A stretch of 64,000 bases of DNA from Qipengyuania citrea (GCF_024171405.1 NZ_JALJZT010000002.1:992001-1056000); one strand, 5' to 3'. Positions 48,030 through 58,345 are shown, counted from the stretch's first letter. The notes: generated by a model not told the origin, from the sequence alone. A program made the numbers and translations.

Positions 48030-49283
48030 TCAGGCCAGTTCGGCCAGTTCCACGGTGTAGCCTTTTTCGCGCAGGTTGCGCACCAGCCGGTCGATCTGCT
48101 CGCCATCGCGTGCTTCGCATTCGATCTCGGCAGTCAGCCCCTTGGCCGGCAGCGTGGTGAAGATGCGCTGGTGATAGATTTCGATGATGTTGACGTTATG
48201 CGCGTTGAATTCGCGCATCACCTTGAACAGCGCGCCGGGGCGATCCTGCAAGACGACCTGCAACCGCGCCAGGCGGCCCGACCGCGCGAGATCGCGCAGC
48301 AGCACATTGGCGAGCAGGCGGGTGTCGATATTGCCGCCGCACAGCACCAGGCCGATGGTCTTGCCGGCGAATTTCTCCGGGTTGGACAGGACCGCCGCAA
48401 GCCCTGCCGCGCCCGCCCCTTCGACCACCGTCTTCTCGATCTGCAGCAGCAGCGACACCGAATGTTCGAGCGTGGATTCCTTGACCAGCAACACCTCATC
48501 CACCAGTTCGGCGATGATCTGGCGGGTGAATGCACCCGGCGCCTTGACCGCGATCCCTTCGGCCAGCGTATCGCCCCCGCAGGGGCGATCATCGCCGGTG
48601 ACGGCGGAATACATCGAGGGGTAAAGCTCGGCCTGCACCCCGACCATCTCGATCTCGGGCTTGAGCGCCTTGGCCACGGTTGCCATCCCGCTCATCAGCC
48701 CGCCGCCGCCGATCGGCACGACGAGGCAATCGAAATCGTCCTTCTCGGCCAGCATTTCGAGCGCCACCGTACCCTGCCCCGCAGCGACCAGCGGATCGTC
48801 GAAGGGATGGACGAAGGTTAGCCCGCGTTCCTGCTCGAGTTCGAGCGCATGGGCATAGGCTTCGTCGAAAGTCTCGCCGAACAGCACCACATTGCCGCCA
48901 ACGCTCTGCGTCTGCATCACTTTCACGCTGGGCGTGGTTTCGGGCATCACGATGGTCACCGGCACGCCCAGACGGCGGCCATGATAGCTCAGCCCCTGCG
49001 AGTGATTGCCGGCCGAGGCGGCGATGACGCCGCGTGCACGCTGCTCCTCGTCGAGATGCAGTAGCGCATTGAGCGCGCCGCGTTCCTTGTAGGCGGCGGT
49101 GAACTGGTGGTTCTCGAACTTGAGCCAGATGTCGGCTCCGGTAATTTCCGACAAGGTCTGCGAGCGCAGCATCGGCGTGCGCACCACCGCGCCTTCGATC
49201 CGTGCCGCGGCAGCGCGGACATCGTCGAGGGTGAGGAGGTCGGTGGCCTTGGTCGCGGCCCGCACGGGAGATGCCTTTGTCAT
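48030..49283 (-). CDS. ilvA: Threonine ammonia-lyase with ACT domain
   Basis: A PLP enzyme deaminating threonine to 2-oxobutanoate (isoleucine pathway or threonine catabolism). The 417-aa product carries the PLP lysine K66 in TAAYKERGAL, SAGNHSQGL as the phosphate-side loop and VPIGGGGLMSG as the glycine loop. A single ACT domain lies at about 335-417 (RLQVVLQDRPGALFKVMREF). The architecture with one ACT domain is shared by biosynthetic and catabolic types, so the physiological role is not settled. Confidence 0.93.
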   Translation of the reverse strand: MTKASPVRAATKATDLLTLDDVRAAAARIEGAVVRTPMLRSQTLSEITGADIWLKFENHQFTAAYKERGALNALLHLDEEQRARGVIAASAGNHSQGLSYHGRRLGVPVTIVMPETTPSVKVMQTQSVGGNVVLFGETFDEAYAHALELEQERGLTFVHPFDDPLVAAGQGTVALEMLAEKDDFDCLVVPIGGGGLMSGMATVAKALKPEIEMVGVQAELYPSMYSAVTGDDRPCGGDTLAEGIAVKAPGAFTRQIIAELVDEVLLVKESTLEHSVSLLLQIEKTVVEGAGAAGLAAVLSNPEKFAGKTIGLVLCGGNIDTRLLANVLLRDLARSGRLARLQVVLQDRPGALFKVMREFNAHNVNIIEIYHQRIFTTLPAKGLTAEIECEARDGEQIDRLVRNLREKGYTVELAELA

Positions 49284-49392
49284 CCTTCGCCCCTACGGCG
49301 CGCGGCCACAGGGCGCAATCGCCGAAAGGGTTTGCCTCAACCAAGCTTTGCCTTATCGCGAACCATCGAATTCGAGACGGGACCGCAGTGAA

Positions 49393-51042
49393 ATGACACG
49401 CAAATTCCTCGCCGCCATGATCGCCCTGACGCTCGCCGCACCGGCGCAGGCCGATGTGCTGATCGACAATGTCGAAGGTATCACCATCGGCGAAGACGGC
49501 ACGATCCAGCGCTTCACCGCAATGGTCATCGACGACGACGGCAAGGTCGCGCAGATCCTTTCCGCCAAGGACAAGAAGCCGCAGACCGATTACCGCGAAG
49601 ATGGCGAAGGCGCGGTGATGATCCCGGGGCTGGTCGATGCGCATGCGCATGTCATGGGGATCGGGATCGGCGCGCTGACGCTCGACCTGTCGGACACCAC
49701 TTCGCTCGAAGAGGCGCTCGACAAGATCCGCCGCTTCGCCGCCGAAAACGAGGCCCGGCCGTGGATCCTCGGGCGCGGCTGGAACCAGGAAAAATGGGGC
49801 CTTGGCCGGTTCCCGACCGCCGCCGAACTCGACCGCGCGGTATCCGACCGTCCGGTCTATCTCCAGCGGGTCGACGGCCATGCCGGCTGGGCCAATAGCC
49901 TCGCAATGCAGGCAGCAGGCATCGACGCGAACACCAAGAGCCCGGCGGGCGGGCGCGTCGAACGGCTTCCCGGTTCGCAAGCCCCCGCAGGCGTGTTCGT
50001 CGATGCCGCCGAAGCGCTGATGATACGCGCGATCCCCGCACCGCGCCCCAACGAGCGCGATCTCGCCTTTGCCGAGGCGCAGAAGGTGCTGCACAGTTTC
50101 GGGATCACCGCCGTGGCCGACATGGGCACGTCGATCGAGGATTGGCAGGCGTTCCGCCGCGCAGGGGACACAGGCGCGCTGACGCTGCGCATCATGGCCT
50201 ATGCCGCAGGGCCCGACCAAATGGAGCTGATCGCGGGCGCACGTCCTTCGCCGTGGCTGTACGACGACAAGCTGCGGCTGAACGGGGTCAAGATCTACCT
50301 CGATGGCGCATTGGGCAGCCGCGGGGCGTGGCTCAAGCGGCCCTATGCCGACGATCCGGGCAATACGGGCCTGCCGCTGACCGGTCCGGCCAAGCTGCGC
50401 AATATCCTCGTGCGCGCCGCACAGGGCAATTTCCAGCCCGCGATCCACGCGATCGGCACCGCCGCCAATGAAGACGCGCTCAACGCGATTGCCGAACTCG
50501 CCGAAAGCTTCCCCGGCGATCGCCGCTGGCGGATCGAGCATGCGCAAATCGTCGATCCCGTCGACCTGCCCAAGTTCGGGCAGCACGGCATCATCGCCTC
50601 GATGCAGCCCGTCCACCAGACCAGCGACCGCGTGATGGCCGAAGCCCGGCTGGGCGCCGACCGCCTCGACGGCGCCTATGCCTGGAACACCATCCTCGGG
50701 CTTGGCGGACGGCTGGCTTTCGGGTCGGACGCCCCGGTGGAATCGCCCGATCCCTTTGCCGGCCTGGCCGCCGCGGTTACGCGGATGGATGCCGCTGGCG
50801 AGCCCTTCGGCGGCTGGCGCGCGCAGGACCGGGTCAATCGCGAACAGGCGCTGGCGGGGTTCACCAGCGAAGCCGCCTATTCCGGTTTCGCCGAAGGCCG
50901 CTTCGGGCGGCTACTGCCCGGCGAACGCGCCGATTTCGTGCTGATCGACCGCGATCCGATGCTCGCTTCACCCGGCGAATTGCGCGCCACCAAGGTGCTC
51001 GAGACCTGGGTCGGCGGGCGTAAGGTTTACGACGCCGACTGA
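49393..51042 (+). CDS. Exported amidohydrolase family protein
   Basis: A 549-aa metal-dependent hydrolase with a signal peptide (MTRKFLAAMIALTLAAPAQA). The metal motif VDAHAHV follows IPGL, HAIGTAANEDAL and RIEHAQIVDP supply later histidines, and AFGSDAPVESPDPF carries the catalytic aspartate. It belongs to the YtcJ-like branch; the substrate is unknown. It has 109 bp of divergent space with ilvA, and its 3' end overlaps the end of tatC by 16 bp. Confidence 0.9.
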   Translation: MTRKFLAAMIALTLAAPAQADVLIDNVEGITIGEDGTIQRFTAMVIDDDGKVAQILSAKDKKPQTDYREDGEGAVMIPGLVDAHAHVMGIGIGALTLDLSDTTSLEEALDKIRRFAAENEARPWILGRGWNQEKWGLGRFPTAAELDRAVSDRPVYLQRVDGHAGWANSLAMQAAGIDANTKSPAGGRVERLPGSQAPAGVFVDAAEALMIRAIPAPRPNERDLAFAEAQKVLHSFGITAVADMGTSIEDWQAFRRAGDTGALTLRIMAYAAGPDQMELIAGARPSPWLYDDKLRLNGVKIYLDGALGSRGAWLKRPYADDPGNTGLPLTGPAKLRNILVRAAQGNFQPAIHAIGTAANEDALNAIAELAESFPGDRRWRIEHAQIVDPVDLPKFGQHGIIASMQPVHQTSDRVMAEARLGADRLDGAYAWNTILGLGGRLAFGSDAPVESPDPFAGLAAAVTRMDAAGEPFGGWRAQDRVNREQALAGFTSEAAYSGFAEGRFGRLLPGERADFVLIDRDPMLASPGELRATKVLETWVGGRKVYDAD

Positions 51043-51821
51043 GTTTCCTCGGCCTGCTCGTCTTCCGCCTTGCGGCGCTTTTCGGTCAGCCGCATCAGCA
51101 GCAGCGAGCCTTCGAACAGCAGCAGCAGCGGGATGGCCAGCAGCAGCTGCGATCCCGGGTCGGGCGGCGTGATGATCGCCGCCACGGCCACGATCAGCAC
51201 GATCACGTAGCGCCGCGCGGATACCAGTTGCGCGCGCGTGACGATCCCTGCGCGGTGCAGCAGCAACAGCAGCACGGGGAGCAGGAAGCTCATCCCGAAG
51301 GCGAGGATGAACTGCATCACCAGCCCGAGATATTCGTTCGCGGTCGGCAGCGCCTGGATCTCGAGCCCGCCGGCCGTCCCCTCGAAACCGAGGAACCACT
51401 CGAAAGCGGTCGGCATGACGACGTAATAGGCGAGCGAGGCGCCCATCAGGAACAGCACCGGCGTGGCCAGCAGGAAAGGCAGGAAGGCCTTCTTTTCCTT
51501 CGCATAAAGCCCCGGCGCGACGAACGCCCACAGCTGGTTGGCGATGACCGGGAAGCTCAGGCAGAAGCCGGCAAACAGCGCGACCTTCAGCTCGACGAAG
51601 AACACTTCGTAGAGCTTGGTGAAGATCAGCTGCCCCTCGCCCGCGGGAAAGGCGTTCTTGAGCGGCTGGATCAGGAAGCCGAGGATCGGATCGGCGAAAT
51701 AGAGGCACCCGCCGAAGGCCAGCGCCAGCGCCAGCACGCAGCGGACCAGCCGCGCGCGCAGTTCGATCAGGTGGTCGAGCAGCGGGGCCTGGCTTTCGTC
51801 GATATCCTTGATCACCGCCAT
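51027..51821 (-). CDS. tatC: Sec-independent translocase TatC
   Basis: The polytopic receptor of the twin-arginine export pathway. The 264-aa product starts MAVIKDIDESQAPLLDHL, with six hydrophobic segments. Conserved features are LDHLIELRARL at the N-terminus, FSFP-like LSFPVIANQLWAFVAPGL and the PTANEYLGLV segment. It starts one base after the tatB stop. The 3' end overlaps the convergent amidohydrolase gene. Confidence 0.95.
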   Translation of the reverse strand: MAVIKDIDESQAPLLDHLIELRARLVRCVLALALAFGGCLYFADPILGFLIQPLKNAFPAGEGQLIFTKLYEVFFVELKVALFAGFCLSFPVIANQLWAFVAPGLYAKEKKAFLPFLLATPVLFLMGASLAYYVVMPTAFEWFLGFEGTAGGLEIQALPTANEYLGLVMQFILAFGMSFLLPVLLLLLHRAGIVTRAQLVSARRYVIVLIVAVAAIITPPDPGSQLLLAIPLLLLFEGSLLLMRLTEKRRKAEDEQAEETQSAS

Positions 51822-51822
51822 C

Positions 51823-52275
51823 TCAGCCGTCCTTGCCCGGCGGGGGCGGATCGAGTGGCGGCGAGCCCGGCGGCGGGGACGACGGTTCGTCCGCATGTTC
51901 GGGTGCCTTCACCGGGGCGGCGCGCTTGATCGCGGCTTCGGCGGCGGCGTCGGCATCGGGCACGTCATCGGCTGCGGCAAGCGGTTCCATTTTGCCCTCG
52001 AGCAAATTCTCGGGCGCCCCCCCTTCGGGGGCCGAGCCATCGGGATATTCGGCCATGATCTGCTTGTTACGCGCGGCCCACTTCTCTTCCATTTCCTCGA
52101 TCTCGGCCTGGCGGACGACCTCGTCCAGCCCGGCGCGGAAATGGCTCGACATGCGGCGCAGCTTGCCGATCCAGCGACCGGCATGTTTCAGCGCCTTAGG
52201 CATGTCACTGGGACCGATCACGAGGATCGCCACAATGACGATCACCAGCAATTCGCTGGCGCCGATATCGAACAT
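51823..52275 (-). CDS. tatB: Sec-independent translocase TatB
   Basis: 150 aa: a short N-terminal transmembrane helix (SELLVIVIVAILVIGPSDMP), an amphipathic helix (KALKHAGRWIGKLRR) and an acidic, proline-rich tail. The glutamate in the helix (E8) and the GP hinge are as expected. TatB with TatC binds the twin-arginine signal. Confidence 0.93.
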   Translation of the reverse strand: MFDIGASELLVIVIVAILVIGPSDMPKALKHAGRWIGKLRRMSSHFRAGLDEVVRQAEIEEMEEKWAARNKQIMAEYPDGSAPEGGAPENLLEGKMEPLAAADDVPDADAAAEAAIKRAAPVKAPEHADEPSSPPPGSPPLDPPPPGKDG

Positions 52276-52299
52276 GGCCTGCCTCCGCCTGCTAGCGGA

Positions 52300-52527
52300 T
52301 CACTTGGTGTCGGAGGTCTGCTTGACCTGGTCGGGGGTCAGCCCCTCGTCGGCCGGCTTGGCGTCATGCCCAAGCTGCTTCGCGGGCGCTTCTTCCTCGT
52401 TCATGCCTTGCTTGAAGCTTTTGATGCCCTTGCCGAAATCACCCATCATTTCGGAAATGCGACCCCGGCCGAACAGGACGAGGACGACGACGGCGATGAT
52501 GGCGAGCTGCCAGACACTGAGACCCAT
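52300..52527 (-). CDS. tatA: Sec-independent translocase TatA
   Basis: 75 aa: an N-terminal helix ([19 protein letters not shown]) and an amphipathic helix ([20 protein letters not shown]) with the FG hinge. TatA oligomerises to form the passage for folded proteins. First of the tatABC trio, 61 bp downstream of scpB. Confidence 0.94.
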   Translation of the reverse strand: MGLSVWQLAIIAVVVLVLFGRGRISEMMGDFGKGIKSFKQGMNEEEAPAKQLGHDAKPADEGLTPDQVKQTSDTK

Positions 52528-52588
52528 GGGACCTTCTCTTTCAGATTGCTTGGCACCGAATATAGGCGTTGCGGCGGGTTAGCGCCAG

Positions 52589-53206
52589 TCAGGCTTCGTC
52601 GGCAGGCTCATCAACCTCTTCGGCGGCGCTCTGCCCCTCTTCGGTGCCCTCCTCGCCGATCAGTTCTTCATAGGCATCGTCGACGGGGTCGAGCAGTCCC
52701 GTAGCGCGCAATTCCGCGATTCCGGGCAGGTCGCGGCGGCTCGAAAGGCCGAAATGGTCGAGGAAATCGGGGGTCGTCGCGTAGATCGTCGGCCGTCCCG
52801 GAACCTCGCGCCTGCCGGCGATCTTCACCCATCCCGCTTCCATCAGCACGTCGAGCGTCCCGCCGCTGGTCTGCACACCGCGGATCGATTCGATCTCCGC
52901 GCGGCTGACCGGCTCGTGATAGGCGATGATCGCGAGCACTTCGGTGGCGGCGCGGCTGAGGCGGCGCACCTGTTCCTTCTCGCGCCGCAGCAGATGCGCC
53001 AGATCGGGTGCGGTTTCGAAATGCCAGCGCTTCGCGCGTTCGACCAGATGCACGCCGCGCTTCTCGTAATCCGCCGCCACGCTGCGCAGCGCCTCGCGCA
53101 CATCGCCCACTGCAGCGCCGCCGAGAAATCCCGCCAGCGCCTCGGCCGTCATCGGTTCCTCCGCCGCGAACAGCGCGGCTTCGACGGCGCGGGCGAGCTC
53201 GTCCAT
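52589..53206 (-). CDS. scpB: Segregation and condensation protein B
   Basis: A partner of SMC and ScpA in chromosome organisation. The 205-aa product is two winged-helix domains: MDELARAVEAALFAAEEPMTA..., then VLAIIAYHEPVSRAEIESIRGV and WVKIAGRREVPGRPTIYATT. The tail is acidic (EEGTEEGQSAAEE). The start overlaps the scpA stop (TGATG). Confidence 0.95.
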   Translation of the reverse strand: MDELARAVEAALFAAEEPMTAEALAGFLGGAAVGDVREALRSVAADYEKRGVHLVERAKRWHFETAPDLAHLLRREKEQVRRLSRAATEVLAIIAYHEPVSRAEIESIRGVQTSGGTLDVLMEAGWVKIAGRREVPGRPTIYATTPDFLDHFGLSSRRDLPGIAELRATGLLDPVDDAYEELIGEEGTEEGQSAAEEVDEPADEA

Positions 53207-54015
53207 CAGGCGGGCACCCGCCGCAGGTGGAGCGGTCCGAAGGTATCCTCCTGTTGCAATTCGGCCCGGCCCAGCCGCGCCAGTTCGAGCGCGGCGACAA
53301 AGCTCGAGGCCAGCGCCGAACGTTTGAGCCGCGGCTCGGCATGCGGCGGAAGGAAATCGCGCAATTCCATCCAGTCGAGCGTCACCCCGAGCATGTTGGA
53401 AACCCGGTCGAGCGCCGATTCGAGCGTCATCACGGGGCGTTCGCGCACCATGTGGATGGCGGGCGCCGTGCGCGCCTTCACGCGTCCATAGGCCTCGATC
53501 AGCGCGAACTGGTCGCAGTGCCACAAGGTCTTGCGCGCAATTTCCAGCCCCTCGGGCGTGCCGCGCAGGAAAACGTCGCGCCCGATCCGGTCGCCGCCCA
53601 TCAGCCGCGCCGCCGCATCGCGCATCGCGCCGAGCCGCTGGAGCCGCAATTGCAGCTTGAGCGCCAGTTCCTCGGGGCTGGGATCTTCCTGCTCTTCCTT
53701 GGGCAGAAGCATGGCCGATTTGAGATAGGCCAGCCACGCGGCCATCACGAGATAGTCGGCGGCCAGTTCGAGCTTCAGCGCCTCTGCCTGGTCGATATAG
53801 CCGAGATACTGATCGACCAGCGAGAGGATCGAAATCGAGCGCAGGTCGACCTTCTGCCGCCGTGCGAGGTCGAGCAGCAGGTCGAGCGGCCCTTCCCACC
53901 CGTCAAGTTCGAGATAGAGCGTGTTCTCGTCGACCGGCGCCTCGGCGGCAATCCCGTCCCACTCTTCCTGAGCGTCGTCGGCCGGATCGGCGAAGAGCAG
54001 TCCGTCGCTGGTCAC
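53206..54015 (-). CDS. scpA: Segregation and condensation protein A
   Basis: The kleisin subunit bridging SMC heads. The 269-aa product comes from a GTG (VTSDGLLFADPADD) that forms GTGA with the nagZ stop. The core motif LDGWEGPLDLLLDLARRQKVDL and the following QYLGYIDQAEALKLELAADYLVMAA are diagnostic; a C-terminal winged helix binds the SMC cap. Confidence 0.94.
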   Translation of the reverse strand: MTSDGLLFADPADDAQEEWDGIAAEAPVDENTLYLELDGWEGPLDLLLDLARRQKVDLRSISILSLVDQYLGYIDQAEALKLELAADYLVMAAWLAYLKSAMLLPKEEQEDPSPEELALKLQLRLQRLGAMRDAAARLMGGDRIGRDVFLRGTPEGLEIARKTLWHCDQFALIEAYGRVKARTAPAIHMVRERPVMTLESALDRVSNMLGVTLDWMELRDFLPPHAEPRLKRSALASSFVAALELARLGRAELQQEDTFGPLHLRRVPA

Positions 54016-55034
54016 GCCGCCGGCTCCTCCGCCAGCGCGAGCAGCGCATCGCGCTTGGCCAGCAATTCGGCCGTCTCGGGGCCGTCCTGCGGTGCCCGCA
54101 TTGCCGCATGGACACGGTCGAGCCGCGCGGCGGATTTTTCCGCCAGCGTTCCGCCAAGCGCGGCGATGGCTTGCTGGTCGGCCATCTTCGCCCAGCAGTT
54201 GAGCACGATATCGCAGCCCGCTGCGAGGGCGCGCTCGGCGCGTTCGGGGATCGTCCCGTCGAGCGCTTCCATATCGATATCGTCGGACAACAGCAGGCCA
54301 TCGAAGCCGATCCTGCCGCGGATCACATCGTTTATGACCTTCTGCGACAGCGTGGCGGGCGCTTCGGCATCCCACGCTTCGAACACGATATGCGCGCTCA
54401 TCCCCAGAGGATGCGCTGCCAGCGTGCGGAAGGGTTCGATATCGGCTTCGAGCTCGGCGTCGCTCGCAGTGACGACGGGCAATTCCTTATGCGTGTCGCA
54501 GGTGGCGCGGCCATGCCCCGGCATGTGCTTGAGGCAGCCGACCACGCCTGCGCGGCCCATCCCGTCGAGCACGGCGCGGCCCAGCGCCGCCACCTGCAAG
54601 GGATCGCTGCCGAGGGCGCGGTCGCCGATCACATCGTCGGTCTCGGGGCGGCGCACATCCAGCGGGGCATGATAATCGACCGTGATCCCCATCTCGGCCA
54701 GCTCGCGCCCCATCGCTTCCGCATTGGCACGCGCGGCCTCGATCGCCGAAGCGGGCGCGATATCCCACAGCCGCGCGAACGCCTCGCCCGCCGGATAGCG
54801 CTGCCATTCGGGCGGTTTCATCCGCGCGACACGCCCGCCTTCCTGGTCGATCGAGACGATCAGCTGCTCGCGCCCGTGGATCGCACGCAGATCGTCGGTC
54901 AGCCTGCGCAGCTGCGTACGATCGGCGCAATTGCGCGCAAACAGGATGTAACCCGCAGGGTCCGCCTCGGTGAAGAAGGCGCGCTCGTCGGCCGTCAGTG
55001 CGAGACCGGAGATGCCGAATATGGCGGGTGTCAT
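54012..55034 (-). CDS. nagZ: Beta-N-acetylhexosaminidase NagZ (GH3)
   Basis: Cytoplasmic muropeptide recycling enzyme releasing GlcNAc from anhydro-muropeptides. The 340-aa product has SIDQEGGRVARM as the GH3 signature, CLKHMPGHGRATCDTH as the catalytic histidine loop, and the nucleophile aspartate in LLSDDIDMEAL. It follows a SPOR gene and precedes scpAB in a block seen in other sphingomonads. Confidence 0.95.
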   Translation of the reverse strand: MTPAIFGISGLALTADERAFFTEADPAGYILFARNCADRTQLRRLTDDLRAIHGREQLIVSIDQEGGRVARMKPPEWQRYPAGEAFARLWDIAPASAIEAARANAEAMGRELAEMGITVDYHAPLDVRRPETDDVIGDRALGSDPLQVAALGRAVLDGMGRAGVVGCLKHMPGHGRATCDTHKELPVVTASDAELEADIEPFRTLAAHPLGMSAHIVFEAWDAEAPATLSQKVINDVIRGRIGFDGLLLSDDIDMEALDGTIPERAERALAAGCDIVLNCWAKMADQQAIAALGGTLAEKSAARLDRVHAAMRAPQDGPETAELLAKRDALLALAEEPAA

Positions 55035-55113
55035 CGCCCGAAAGTGGAACCTTGGCCCGAGTCCCGCAAGCTAAGCCCCTGCGGGAGGTGTGGAAATCAG
55101 TTTGGAGACGCGC

Positions 55114-55809
55114 CTATTTGACGAAACAGGCGAGCCCGTCGGCCTTGAGCGCGGCGCACAACCGGCTTGCGCTGGCGCGGTCGCCCGTGATCGCCTGCAG
55201 GCGATAGACCGTGCCGATATCGACCTGTGCCTCGACCACGCGGTGGCTGACGCCGTTGAGCGCTTCGGTCTGCCGCATCAGGTTCGACCACGCGGCTTCG
55301 GCATCGGCGCGGCGCGGATAGGCGCTGACCTGCACCGAAGTGCCCGCCACCGGGGTCGCGCGGGTGCCTTCATTGACCGTCGAGGCGATGGTCGGGCCGG
55401 AAGATGTGCCCGCGTCGACCGGCTGTTTGGTGGTGGTCTCGGCCAGCTTGCCTTCGCGCGTCTGCCCCTCGCCCACGGCAAAACTGGTGTCGCCGGTGCC
55501 GGCAAAGGTCTTGCCGCCCGGGTCCTCCGGCTTGGTCTTGTAGGGTTCTTCGGGGGCCGCGATCACGCTGCCATCGGGTTCGGGTTCGTCCGAGGCCTGG
55601 TTGGTGAGGAACCAGATGCCGCCGACAACCGCGCCGAGCAGCACCAGCGCGAGCACGCCGAGCAGGATCAGGCGCGAGGTATCGAAACCCGCGGCGTGGT
55701 CATCGTCCTCGGCCGCTTCGAGCCAGGGCAGGCTGTCGTCTTCGGCAAGGTCGAGCTGGTCCTCGGCCCCGCGATCCCCGCCCATGTCATACGGTGTCGA
55801 TCCCACCAT
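55114..55809 (-). CDS. SPOR domain membrane protein
   Basis: 231 aa from the ATG giving MVGSTPYDMGGDRG, chosen because AGGAG lies 8 bases before it; a GTG two codons earlier overlaps the argS stop but sits too close to that site. An acidic cytoplasmic tail of about 45 residues, a transmembrane helix (LILLGVLALVLLGAVVGGIWF) and a flexible linker precede the SPOR domain (TSVQVSAYPRRADAEAAW ... LCAALKADGLACFVK). Likely recruited to septal peptidoglycan, near nagZ in the same operon. Confidence 0.88.
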   Translation of the reverse strand: MVGSTPYDMGGDRGAEDQLDLAEDDSLPWLEAAEDDDHAAGFDTSRLILLGVLALVLLGAVVGGIWFLTNQASDEPEPDGSVIAAPEEPYKTKPEDPGGKTFAGTGDTSFAVGEGQTREGKLAETTTKQPVDAGTSSGPTIASTVNEGTRATPVAGTSVQVSAYPRRADAEAAWSNLMRQTEALNGVSHRVVEAQVDIGTVYRLQAITGDRASASRLCAALKADGLACFVK

Positions 55810-55811
55810 GC

Positions 55812-57551
55812 TCACATCTCCTCGACCGCTTCGACCCCCAGGATGGCGAGGCCGTTGCGGATTACCTGCCCGACTTGCGCCGCCAGGAACAGGCGCGCGG
55901 CGGTCAGTTCGGCGTCGCCTTCCTGGATGATCCGTTTTGCCGGATCGTCGTTACCCGTATTCCAGAAGCTGTGGAAGGCAGCGGCCAGGTCGCCGAGGAA
56001 AAACGCGATGCGGTGCGGCTCGCGCGCCTTGGCCGCGGCTTCGACCACACGCGGGAATTGCGCCGCTTCGCGCACCAGCGCCAGTTCGTCGTCACCCAGC
56101 CGGTCGAGATGCTCGTCGCTCGGCGTCACCCCCGCCTTGCGTAGCGTCGAATGGATCCGCGCATTGGCATATTGGAGGTAGAAGACCGGATTGTCCTTCG
56201 ACGCCTCGACCACCTTAGCAAAGTCGAACTCCATCTGCGCGTCGGGTTTGCGCGTAAGCATGGTGAAGCGCACGACATCCTTGCCCACTTCCTCGACCAC
56301 TTCGGCCAGCGTGACGAAGGTGCCCGAGCGCTTGGACATCTTCACCGGTTCGCCATCGCGCAGCAATTTGACCATCTGGACCAGCTTGACGTCGAACGGC
56401 ACATCGCGCCCCGCGCCCTTGGTCAGCGCCGCGACGGCCGCGCGGATCCGCTTGACCGTACCAGCATGGTCGGCGCCCCAGATGTCGATCAGCGCATCGG
56501 CCTTTTCGGCCTTCTGGAAATGATAGGCGAGATCGGCACCGAAATAGGTCCACGCGCCATTCGATTTCTTGATCGGGCGGTCCTGGTCGTCGCCAAACTC
56601 GGTCGAGCGGAACAACGGCAGTTCGACCGGCTCCCAGTCCTCGGGCGGCGCCTTGCCTTTGGGCGCTTCGAGCACGCCGTCATAGACGAGACCCTTCTCG
56701 CGCAGCCACGCCTCGGCGGCTTCGGGCTTCTTCGCGGCCTGCAATTCGGCTTCCGATGAAAACAGGTCGTGATGGATGCCGAGCAAGGCGAGATCGGCAC
56801 GGATCATCTCCATCATCGCAGCGACCGAACGCTCGCGGAACAGGGCGAGCCATTCGTTTTCGGCAGCATCCTTGTAGGCAGGGCCGAATTCCTGCGCGAG
56901 CCGCTCGCCTACCGGCTTGAGATAATCGCCGGGATACAGCCCTTCGGGAATGGCACCGATATCGTCGCCCAGCGCCTCGCGGTAGCGCAGATGCGCCGAG
57001 CGGGCGAGGACATCGACCTGCCCCCCGGCATCGTTGACGTAATATTCGCGCACGACCCGGTAGCCCGCCCATTCGAGCAGGCCGCACAGCGCGTCGCCGA
57101 CGACCGCGCCGCGGCAATGGCCCATGTGCATCGGGCCGGTCGGATTGGCGGAGACATATTCGACATTGACCGTCCGCCCGTCGCCCAGCGCCGAGCGGCC
57201 ATAGTCGTCGCCCTGAGCGGCGATCGCCAGCAGTTCGCGGCGCCACGCATCGGGCGACAGGCGCAGATTGATAAAGCCGGGACCGGCGATTTCGGCGGCG
57301 TCGATGTCGGGTTCACGCTGCAGATGCTCGACGATCTTCTCGGCGAGTGCGCGCGGATTGGTCTTGGCCTGCTTGGCCAGCACCATCGCGGCATTGGTCG
57401 CCAGATCGCCGTGCGAGGGATCGCGCGGCGGTTCCACGGTCACATTGGCGCGCGGCGTATCGGCGGGCAGTACGCCCTCCATTTCGAGAGCGTTGAGAAC
57501 GGCATCGATCCGGGCCGCAAAAGCCGCGTGAAGTGTCTGCATGTCAGCCAT
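55812..57551 (-). CDS. argS: Arginyl-tRNA synthetase
   Basis: A class I synthetase, 579 aa. The HIGH motif is the MHMGH in [14 protein letters not shown], the KMSKS motif is KMSKRSG, and a DALR anticodon-binding domain ends the protein ([13 protein letters not shown]...). The N-terminal additional domain is present. The start is either this ATG or one three codons later; no strong ribosome site distinguishes them. First gene of the argS-SPOR-nagZ-scpAB-tatABC block. Confidence 0.97.
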   Translation of the reverse strand: MADMQTLHAAFAARIDAVLNALEMEGVLPADTPRANVTVEPPRDPSHGDLATNAAMVLAKQAKTNPRALAEKIVEHLQREPDIDAAEIAGPGFINLRLSPDAWRRELLAIAAQGDDYGRSALGDGRTVNVEYVSANPTGPMHMGHCRGAVVGDALCGLLEWAGYRVVREYYVNDAGGQVDVLARSAHLRYREALGDDIGAIPEGLYPGDYLKPVGERLAQEFGPAYKDAAENEWLALFRERSVAAMMEMIRADLALLGIHHDLFSSEAELQAAKKPEAAEAWLREKGLVYDGVLEAPKGKAPPEDWEPVELPLFRSTEFGDDQDRPIKKSNGAWTYFGADLAYHFQKAEKADALIDIWGADHAGTVKRIRAAVAALTKGAGRDVPFDVKLVQMVKLLRDGEPVKMSKRSGTFVTLAEVVEEVGKDVVRFTMLTRKPDAQMEFDFAKVVEASKDNPVFYLQYANARIHSTLRKAGVTPSDEHLDRLGDDELALVREAAQFPRVVEAAAKAREPHRIAFFLGDLAAAFHSFWNTGNDDPAKRIIQEGDAELTAARLFLAAQVGQVIRNGLAILGVEAVEEM

Positions 57552-57598
57552 GCCGCGCGCCTAGCCTATCGGCGCAAAATGGCAAGACACGAGCGCTG

Positions 57599-58249
57599 CT
57601 AGCGCGTGGCGTTGTAGCGCAGCTGCGCTTCGGTCAGCTGGAAACCGACCAGCAGTTCGAAGGTCGCGCGCTGCACCGCGGCACGCACCGCCGGATCGGC
57701 CAGCGGATCGAGCGCGGCATCGGGATCGCCAGGTTCGCGCTTGCGCGTGATCTGCTCGCGGATTTCGGCGGGCAGCGTAGCATCGGCGCGATTGACATAG
57801 GCGCCGGCGGTACCGCGTGCCTGCGCGCGTTCCTGCCCGTCGGCGAATTGCAGCGTTACATTGCCGACGCGCTTGGTGACGACCGACGAACCGCCGCGCA
57901 GCACGGTGGAGAAATAGGGCAGCGTGACCGTGCGGCTGCCGCGCGTATCGCTGCGGCGCGCAACGACGTCGAAGCTCGCTTCCGTATAGACCCGGTCGCC
58001 CGCTTCTTCATTGCAGGTGGAGCGCAGATTGGTGATTGCCGCGGTCACGTCGAGATCGGCCATGGTCGCCCCCGCAGTGCGGAAAGTAGTGATATCGCCC
58101 GTGTAATCGGGGATGCCGACCGCCGGGCAAGTGCTGCGAACCGCGGAAATGCCGACGCCCTGGTCGACAATCAGGTCGCCTTCCCTGGCGCAACCGGCCA
58201 ACGCCAGGCCAAGGGCAAGCGCGGGAAGAAGACGGTTACGGATGTTCAT
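57599..58249 (-). CDS. Putative lipoprotein of unknown function
   Basis: 216 aa with a lipoprotein signal (MNIRNRLLPALALGLALAGC, cysteine at 20). The mature part has VGISAVRSTCPAVGIPDYTGDI, DLDVTAAITNLRSTCNEE and repeated beta-type stretches (RTVTLPYFSTVLRGGSSV), with two conserved-looking cysteines. I know similar uncharacterised lipoproteins in sphingomonads but no function. Divergent from ispH, 96 bp apart. Confidence 0.8.
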   Translation of the reverse strand: MNIRNRLLPALALGLALAGCAREGDLIVDQGVGISAVRSTCPAVGIPDYTGDITTFRTAGATMADLDVTAAITNLRSTCNEEAGDRVYTEASFDVVARRSDTRGSRTVTLPYFSTVLRGGSSVVTKRVGNVTLQFADGQERAQARGTAGAYVNRADATLPAEIREQITRKREPGDPDAALDPLADPAVRAAVQRATFELLVGFQLTEAQLRYNATR

Positions 58250-58345
58250 GCGGCTAAATTCCCTTTTGCGGTCATTCGAAATCGTAGCCCGGCGGGCTGC
58301 GGGATGCCCTAGCTTGGCCTGCACGAAAGCGCTAGAGGGCGGGAC

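Noticed and set aside
47948-48160. A 70-codon plus-strand frame starting next to the CtrA-like site
   Set aside because: It runs antisense into ilvA, has no ribosome site and a composition typical of reversed codons.
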